Assembly: GCA_966185765.1 (NCBI GenBank)
Contig: CBIFVZ010000002.1
Coordinates: 62,001 to 126,000 of the forward strand
Origin: CBIFVZ01 sp966185765
Lineage (GTDB): Bacteria; Pseudomonadota; Gammaproteobacteria; Enterobacterales; Enterobacteriaceae
Length of the DNA: 64,000 nucleotides
Reading direction: 5' to 3'
Position numbers and translations under genes: made by a program. The notes beneath the pieces were generated by a model. That model searched no databases, was not told the origin of the DNA, and worked only from the letters and a program-made list of their open reading frames with translations. Below, piece by piece: positions 59,309 through 64,000 of the stretch (the first letter of the stretch is position 1; each line of letters opens with the position of its first letter).

Positions 59309-59890
59309 TTGGCCTATATGAATAAAGAGGCGCGCCGGGAAACTATCCTTGCGGCTGCTATGAACGTGGCGCTGGCAGAAGGCCTTTCGGCAATGACGGT
59401 ACGGCGTGTGGCGGGCGTGGCGCAAATCGCTACCGGGCAAATGCATCACCACTTTGCCAGCGCCAGCGCACTTAAAGCGGAGGTCTTTTTACGCCTGGTA
59501 CGCCAGTCGCTGGACACCGCCCCGCTACCCGACTCAGCGAGCTGGCGCGAGCGTCTGTTTGATATGCTTGGTGCACAGGACGAAAGACTGGAGCCTTATA
59601 TTCGCCTGTGGCGCGAGGCGCAGCTGCTGGCCGAACAGGATGATCATATCCGCCAGGCCTGGATAACCGGTATGGCAATGTGGCATGACGAAACCGTGAA
59701 GATCCTGAATGCAGGTGAGGCAGCAGCAGCGTTTACCCTTACCGATACGCCGCAGGCCATTGCCTGGCGACTGATTGCGCTGGTCTGTGGGCTGGATGGA
59801 TTACTGACGCTCGGCCTGCCCGGCATGACGCCACAAAGCCTGGCGCAACATCTTAACCAGGTGATTGATACGCAAACAGGCGTGAAATAA
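59309..59890 (+). CDS. smvR: SmvR-like TetR-family repressor
   Basis: A 193-residue TetR-type regulator. The HTH lies at about 23-46 (SAMTVRRVAGVAQIATGQMHHHF), and the rest is a helical ligand domain. The start is probably TTG 59309, eight bases after GGAGAGG; ATG 59318 is the alternative. It is divergent from the smvA-like pump, as SmvR is from smvA. Loss of such repressors is known to raise biocide tolerance. Confidence 0.8.
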   Translation: MAYMNKEARRETILAAAMNVALAEGLSAMTVRRVAGVAQIATGQMHHHFASASALKAEVFLRLVRQSLDTAPLPDSASWRERLFDMLGAQDERLEPYIRLWREAQLLAEQDDHIRQAWITGMAMWHDETVKILNAGEAAAAFTLTDTPQAIAWRLIALVCGLDGLLTLGLPGMTPQSLAQHLNQVIDTQTGVK

Positions 59891-60117
59891 TTCAGGAAAC
59901 GAGCACGCGTTTGTTACTGTATTGCACATCCGCGCCTTCTGCTGGGTATCTTGCCGTTTATGCCAGCAGCCCAGTTTGCAGCTGGACTGCTGGTTGAAAT
60001 ACTGCCGCACTCACAGATGACCACGGTGAACAGACACGGTGTCTGACACTGCGCCGTTGAAGTGGAACTCAGAGATATTATCCCTTATTTGCGCTTACCA
60101 GAAAGAGACTGAGAGAC

Positions 60118-60612
60118 TCAGAGTGGAGCACCGACCCAGCTAACGTAATAATTGACTCGATAGGTTGAATCAAAATTACAGTCAGCAACGGCCAGTTTCA
60201 ACCGGATAGTACTGCCAGATGTCGCCCCCTGAGGTTTCTTTCGCAGAGCCAGCTCAATCGGAATAAAGCTGATCGTACGTGTTTCAGCAATATACGGATA
60301 CTCAGTGGCAACGTCCGATTTCTTTTCAATAAAAAATTCCTTTTCCCAGTAATAGGTTCCAAAATTGGAACCCCCATTCCAGTCGCCATAGCGCAGAGTT
60401 TGAATACGCAAACCAGCGGGGTGGTTTTTATCAAGCGTATTGTTGTTAACGGCTCCGCAGGTCGCATCAACGCGCGCATAAATAGCACCGTGCGCGGCCA
60501 TAACCTCATCCGTTAAATCCGACGGAATGGGTAATTCAAGATAGCCTTCACCATAATTACCCGCGGGGGTTAAGATAATATCACCATAGCCACGCGTAAA
60601 AGAACTGTACAT
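60118..60612 (-). CDS. Unknown 164-residue protein, cassette gene A
   Basis: This protein has no signal peptide or membrane segment. It is rich in Tyr, Gly and Thr with alternating strands, suggesting a beta-rich soluble fold (GYGDIILTPAGNYGEGYLEL and GSNFGTYYWEKEFFIEKK). I use ATG 60612, preceded by AAGGGTG; the frame opens at 60627. It is the last of three minus-strand genes of similar size in AT-rich DNA. I do not recognise a family. Confidence 0.6.
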   Translation of the reverse strand: MYSSFTRGYGDIILTPAGNYGEGYLELPIPSDLTDEVMAAHGAIYARVDATCGAVNNNTLDKNHPAGLRIQTLRYGDWNGGSNFGTYYWEKEFFIEKKSDVATEYPYIAETRTISFIPIELALRKKPQGATSGSTIRLKLAVADCNFDSTYRVNYYVSWVGAPL

Positions 60613-60737
60613 AATTTCACCCTTCATTAATTATTGAAAAATAAGTTCAGGAATTATTTAGAATGACACAGCATTCCTGATGAAATAAAAAAGACGACGT
60701 AGACAATAACATCACATAAACCTGATTCGTTGAGAAA

Positions 60738-61151
60738 TTAGTTTACAGGTGCTGGAAGAAGAATAACATCACTAGATATAGCATCATCCAGAGAATAGTT
60801 ATCCGGATTAATAATACAAACGGCCATAGCAATGGCATACTTCTCTTCGCTGATGCCGGGTATAGCGAAGATTACAGAATTAGTTTGCGGATCGCCTCGT
60901 TGCTGGATGAGCAAAATAAACTCACCAATGGTTTCCGGAAAAGCAGGGTCTCCATAATTGGGAATGAGATATTTTCCGGTATTGTTCATATTACGCCACG
61001 GCGATGGCCAGGCATATTCACGGCTGTCCATTATAGCAAAACCGGTTCGCAGTCGATAACTGGAAAGATCGCCGATAATGGCAGGATTAAGCTCAAATCG
61101 AACACGATCGGCATCAACACGCGAAATGGATGAAAAAAACCTGTCAAGCAT
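60738..61151 (-). CDS. Unknown 137-residue protein, cassette gene B
   Basis: A soluble protein without signal peptide. It has strand-like segments (RVRFELNPAIIGDLSSYRLR, EFILLIQQRG, YAIAMAVCIIN) and a Pro/Trp patch (YAWPSPWRN). GGAG lies ten bases upstream of ATG 61151. It is followed by gene A after 125 bases and preceded by gene C after 152 bases, a space that holds a nested inverted repeat. Its N-terminal half faintly resembles that of gene C (Asp, FELN/VEFN, Gly, DS, Trp pattern). Family unknown. Confidence 0.6.
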   Translation of the reverse strand: MLDRFFSSISRVDADRVRFELNPAIIGDLSSYRLRTGFAIMDSREYAWPSPWRNMNNTGKYLIPNYGDPAFPETIGEFILLIQQRGDPQTNSVIFAIPGISEEKYAIAMAVCIINPDNYSLDDAISSDVILLPAPVN

Positions 61152-61177
61152 AATACCGCTCCGTTTAAAGGAAATTT

Positions 61178-61262
61178 AAAACACCACGGTGTCTTCTGTT
61201 AGCTCATAAATAAGAGGTGACACACTTATTTTGAATCAGGCTGATTCAATCCGTGGTGTTTT
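61178..61262. repeat. Nested inverted repeats between cassette genes B and C
   Basis: A perfect 12-bp outer repeat, AAAACACCACGG (61178-61189) and CCGTGGTGTTTT (61251-61262), encloses two further stems. These are AAATAAG/CTTATTT (61208-61231) and TTGAATCAG/CTGATTCAA (61231-61249). As RNA this would fold into a branched structure. It lies in the spacer between two cassette genes. Confidence 0.6.
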
Positions 61263-61303
61263 CAAGTTAATAATTGCGCAGGTATTAATACTGCTAAAAA
61301 TTT

Positions 61304-61678
61304 TTAAAATGAAAAATGTTCTTCTTCAATCGGGCCTGAAGGCGAAAGTAGAAAGCGACTACAAAGATGAAACTCTCCAGCCTCAACTTCATGATCAAAC
61401 TCTATAATCAGGCAGTTGGGATACTCGGCATAACGATTGAAATATTGAGATGCTTTAATATTCGCAATAGAATTCAAACCTGCATATCTGGCCCACTGCG
61501 GATCAAACGTCATTGCGTTACTGGTCAAAGGCAACATCCAGCTATCCTCAGTTGCCTTGAACCCACTGCACCACATCGCGATTTCAAGCGAGTCACCACG
61601 CATTAAAGCATCTTCATTAAACTCGACAGCAACAGAATAACTATCGGGGCGAATAATTCTATTCACTATACTACCCAT
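61304..61678 (-). CDS. Unknown 124-residue protein, cassette gene C
   Basis: A soluble acidic protein without signal peptide (SYSVAVEFNEDALMRGDSLE, DSWMLPLTSNAMTFDPQWARYAGL, LIIEFDHEVEAGEFHLCSRF). It begins at ATG 61678 with GAGG about ten bases upstream. It is the first of the three small minus-strand genes and probably heads their transcript, after a long AT-rich upstream region. It may be distantly related to gene B. No known family recognised. Confidence 0.6.
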   Translation of the reverse strand: MGSIVNRIIRPDSYSVAVEFNEDALMRGDSLEIAMWCSGFKATEDSWMLPLTSNAMTFDPQWARYAGLNSIANIKASQYFNRYAEYPNCLIIEFDHEVEAGEFHLCSRFLLSPSGPIEEEHFSF

Positions 61679-62522
61679 AATAATATCCTCAGTTAAATGA
61701 AAAATTAACGCATGCCTGACACTTCCATTAAATTAAAGGAAATCCTGTTCTGGAAGTACCAGCAAAATGCACATTACGTCAATGTTAGTTAACCCATAAA
61801 TGATTGCCCGCAGAGTTATTAACACTCACACTGCGACAAAGATATGTTCAGTTGAATAGCCAGTCGCTCATACCTCCTTTTTTAATAATTGCGTGAACTC
61901 CCTTCCCTTATGCAAAATAGTACATGTTCTGCTGAACAATTGATACGCCTGAAAAGTATATTTTAGTTTTAAATATTATTTAAAATCAGTTAGTTATTGA
62001 TGTACGCGCGGTCCGCACATTAGCGTAATGCGGGCCGTAAATACGTTTATTATTACGCAGTTTCGTCACAACGCTCACTTTCTGGTAACAATAAGAAATA
62101 GCATCTTTATTTTAAAATTAAAAAGCCATTATCCAGGTCCCACATAAATCACGTACCAGAAACAAAAAAACCGGGAGCTTACAGGCTATACGCTCCCGGG
62201 TTACAAAATCATCAACAGAATACAGAGTGATAATTCGATATTTGTGGAGATTCGCTGCTACAACGCGAAAAGAGGAGACGAGAACATGAGAGGAACGTGC
62301 CTGAGAGGTGAAAACGTCAGATGCCAAAACACTCATTAAACGGAGGATAACGTAAGCGGGGTATTGACTCAGACCATACGCAAGACAACGCGGCCCTGCC
62401 AGATGATGCTCAGGCCAGGGGGAATTTCGTTTTACTGTGCAAAGGAGGTTAACACGCACATGACCTGAAATGCCTGGTACACAGAGAAGTGATGATACGG
62501 TGAACGCTGCTGCCCCTGAAAT
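61679..62522. other. AT-rich stretch between the cassette and 4.5S RNA
   Basis: About 840 bases, clearly richer in A and T than the core genes and presumably holding the promoter of the cassette. A hairpin lies at 62009-62037 (CGGTCCGCACATTA pairing with TAATGCGGGCCG). An open minus-strand frame at 62118-62459 lacks a ribosome binding site and convincing composition. A strong AAAGGAGG near 62443 is followed only by ATG ACC TGA. I see no supported gene. Confidence 0.45.
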
Positions 62523-62636
62523 GGGTGGGGGCTCTGCCAGCTACATCCCGGCACACACGTCGCCTGCTGCGGCTGCTTCCTTCCGGACCTGACCGAGTTC
62601 ACAAGTTAGTGTTGCGGGAGAACCAACAAAGCCCCC
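62523..62636 (-). ncRNA. ffs: 4.5S RNA of the signal recognition particle
   Basis: A 114-base RNA on the minus strand from GGGGGC (62636) to CACCC (62523), matching the length of E. coli 4.5S RNA. The invariant core GGTCAGGTCCGGAAGGAAGC, which binds Ffh, is present. The ends pair to form the long hairpin. The gene lies beside atl, as in E. coli. Confidence 0.96.
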
Positions 62637-62805
62637 ATTGAGAGCCAGCAAAGCGAATCGCTTCAAAGGCGCAGGCGGGATTATCCCCGCTGACTTCGGC
62701 AATTGCAAGACAACAGCGGCTGCCTGCCGCTTTCTTGTGCAATACCGCTTCCCTGAACGCCTGGAGCTGACTATCCTGATGCCGGATAACCACGAGAGTA
62801 CATCA

Positions 62806-63117
62806 ATGGAACAAGAAGATTCTTTTGCCATGCGAGTCTGGCAAATAGTGGCTGCCATTCCTGAAGGCTGCGTCACGACTTACGGCGATGTCGCCCGGCT
62901 GGCTGGCTCACCGCGCGCGGCGCGCCAGGTCGGTGGCGTACTACGCCGTCTGCCGCAAGGTAGCGCCCTGCCCTGGCACCGAGTGGTTAACCGTCACGGC
63001 AGTATTTCACTAACCGGGCCGGATCTTCAGCGCCAGCGCCAGGCACTGCTGTCTGAGGGAGTGAAGGTGTCAGGCAAAGGGGATATTGATATGGCGCGTT
63101 ACCGCTGGCGCTACTAA
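62806..63117 (+). CDS. atl: Alkyltransferase-like protein Atl (YbaZ)
   Basis: A 103-residue protein of the O6-alkylguanine-DNA alkyltransferase family in which the active-site PCHR motif is PWHR (Trp instead of Cys). It therefore binds but does not dealkylate damaged guanine, and passes it to nucleotide excision repair. It shows AIPEGCVTTYGDVARLAG and SPRAARQVGG, the DNA-binding helices. I choose ATG 62806 (MEQEDSF, behind GAGAG); ATG 62779 is an alternative. A terminator follows, duplicated by a repeat. Confidence 0.92.
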   Translation: MEQEDSFAMRVWQIVAAIPEGCVTTYGDVARLAGSPRAARQVGGVLRRLPQGSALPWHRVVNRHGSISLTGPDLQRQRQALLSEGVKVSGKGDIDMARYRWRY

Positions 63118-63118
63118 A

Positions 63119-63140
63119 AAGCGCCTCTGAAGAGGCGCTT
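63119..63140. terminator. atl/ybaY terminator, first copy
   Basis: The hairpin AAGCGCCTCTGAAGAGGCGC followed by TT lies directly after the atl stop codon. The same 22 bases occur again at 63282-63303. This copy has no T-run beyond TT. Confidence 0.75.
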
Positions 63141-63281
63141 CAGATTGCTGACAAAGAAGGAAAAAACGTGGTTTTTCCTTCTTTGTGGTTAGCAGATGAA
63201 AATCAATGAATTGATTTTCCTTATTTTTTATTGGGTGTCATTCACCCTGTCTGTGACAGGATGAGGTAAGGCATCAGTCTC
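63141..63281 (-). repeat. 141-bp structured repeat element, copy B
   Basis: On the minus strand this element has the same length and ends (GAGACTGATG to CAGCAATCTG) as copy A at 19419-19559. It is bracketed by two exact copies of the atl/ybaY terminator hairpin. Its AAAGAAGGAAAAA hairpin is perfect here (13 bp) and has one mismatch in copy A. The second small hairpin is GGGTG/CACCC here and GGGT/ACCC in copy A. It has no ORF. Confidence 0.8.
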
Positions 63282-63303
63282 AAGCGCCTCTGAAGAGGCG
63301 CTT
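63282..63303. terminator. atl/ybaY terminator, second copy
   Basis: An exact repeat of the 22-base hairpin at 63119-63140, lying a few bases beyond the ybaY stop codon on the minus strand and followed by GTTTTA on the plus strand. It serves the convergent atl and ybaY genes. Confidence 0.78.
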
Positions 63304-63309
63304 GTTTTA

Positions 63310-63882
63310 TCAGTACGTTGTCGGTGCTGGCACCGCTGATGACGGCGTAACCTGCGTCGGTGATGTTGACGGCACCGTGGTGGTCGCCCCACCCTGCTGT
63401 ACCGGCAGAGCAGTTTGCTCAACCGGTACCAGTGTCAGGTCAGCCTTCGTCCCCCCGTCATTTATCACCGGCTGTACTGTATCAGTGATAAAGATAAGCT
63501 TGTTATCAACCGTAATAGCCGCGCTCAGCAAAATGCGGGCATTCGGTTTGATATCTGACGGATTAAACGGGAGGATAAAACTAAACGGTGATTGCTTGCC
63601 GTTAGTACGAACAGCTTTTTGCGACAGAACCTTCGATGGCGCATCAGCCAGTGAGGCGTCAGAGAGCGTCACCGTCAGCACCGCATTTGACGGGATAGCG
63701 ACACGCTGGCGAATCCATACCGAGCCAGATACGTTGGGCTGGCGTAACGTATCAGGAGAGATTGCCCCCGATATCGCCGCATTAGGGTTTGGAGCAGGTG
63801 TCGGAATATCTGCGCTTTTGTCAGCGCAGGCTGAAAGCGCAACCGCAACGGTTAAACCACTTAACATGTGCACGAGTTTCAT
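63310..63882 (-). CDS. ybaY: Lipoprotein YbaY
   Basis: A 190-residue envelope lipoprotein with lipobox LSAC (Cys19), a Pro/Asn-rich spacer and the family domain (VSGSVWIRQRVAIPSNAVLTV, NARILLSAAITVDN). A C-terminal Thr/Pro/Ser tail follows. The length equals E. coli YbaY. I use ATG 63882 (MKLVHMLSGL, behind AGGAGA); the longer frame is leader. In E. coli tesB diverges from it, and the last 118 bases of the window are probably that shared promoter region. Confidence 0.93.
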   Translation of the reverse strand: MKLVHMLSGLTVAVALSACADKSADIPTPAPNPNAAISGAISPDTLRQPNVSGSVWIRQRVAIPSNAVLTVTLSDASLADAPSKVLSQKAVRTNGKQSPFSFILPFNPSDIKPNARILLSAAITVDNKLIFITDTVQPVINDGGTKADLTLVPVEQTALPVQQGGATTTVPSTSPTQVTPSSAVPAPTTY

Positions 63883-64000
63883 TGACTTCTCCTTTGATAT
63901 CAATGCACCGAAAATACGGCCGCATCGGCTGTTTATTCGGTAAGTGTGGCACATAATCCCGATTTCTGCCTGCGTGCATGCCATGAATCAGACAGTTGTA

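Noticed and set aside
62118..62459. 113-residue minus-strand open frame between the cassette and ffs
   Set aside because: No ribosome binding site, no hydrophobic or domain pattern, and a start in a region with no other coding signal. Left as unannotated DNA.
62440..62470. Strong AAAGGAGG Shine-Dalgarno sequence on the plus strand upstream of ffs
   Set aside because: The only ATG at useful distance is followed by ACC and TGA, giving a two-residue peptide. A chance match is more likely than a leader peptide.

Overview
The window is chromosomal DNA of a member of the Enterobacteriaceae that is not Escherichia coli. Most proteins are close to E. coli in sequence and length. The core order matches the E. 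coli argU-folD to ybaY segment read in reverse: folD-ybcJ-ybcI, cysS-ppiB-lpxH, purEK, selU, ybbPA-tesA-ybbO-cnoX-qmcA-ybbJ-cueR, copA-ybaP-ybaK-ushA-fsr-ybaL-gsk-hemH-adk-htpG-recR-ybaB-dnaX-apt-ybaN-priC-rsmS-mscK-acrR-acrAB-tomB-hha-maa-ylaC, then ffs-atl-ybaY. I cannot fix the genus from sequence alone. An smvA/smvR-like pair points toward the Enterobacter/Klebsiella side of the family.

This conserved backbone is broken by pockets of accessory DNA. (1) 1-1777 lies beyond the 3' end of tRNA-Arg(UCU), a classic integration site. It holds a cut-off LysE-like 3' end, two tiny ORFs of opposite charge and degraded sequence. (2) A porin gene sits between selU and ybbP. (3) Between cueR and copA lies a Tat-exported transglutaminase-fold protein with MerT-like and MerP-like proteins, followed by an aldo/keto reductase. 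No mercuric reductase is present. (4) A lipoprotein sits between hemH and adk, and a DUF2975/HTH/lipoprotein cluster plus an IS3-family remnant between adk and htpG. (5) After ylaC come a GNAT enzyme, a flavin-reductase-like protein, a small membrane protein and the smvA/smvR pair. Beyond these is an AT-rich block with three unrecognised small genes.

RNA genes are tRNA-Arg(UCU), the ChiX small RNA and 4.5S RNA. Recognisable regulation includes a PurR box at purE, a CueR promoter at copA, a sigma-32 promoter at htpG, the AcrR operator, two probable SmvR sites, and programmed -1 frameshift signals in dnaX (tau/gamma) and copA (CopA/CopZ).

Functional groups are one-carbon and purine metabolism (folD, purE, purK, apt, gsk), envelope and lipid A (lpxH, ushA, porin, acrAB, mscK), copper handling (cueR, copA and perhaps the MerT/MerP operon), replication and repair (dnaX, recR, priC, atl) and stress (htpG, cnoX, hha/tomB).

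The most striking unexplained structure is a 141-bp element present twice in opposite orientation (19419-19559 and 63141-63281). Each copy is flanked by a perfect direct duplication of the complete local terminator hairpin (20 and 22 bp). This suggests a miniature element that inserts at, and duplicates, intrinsic terminators.
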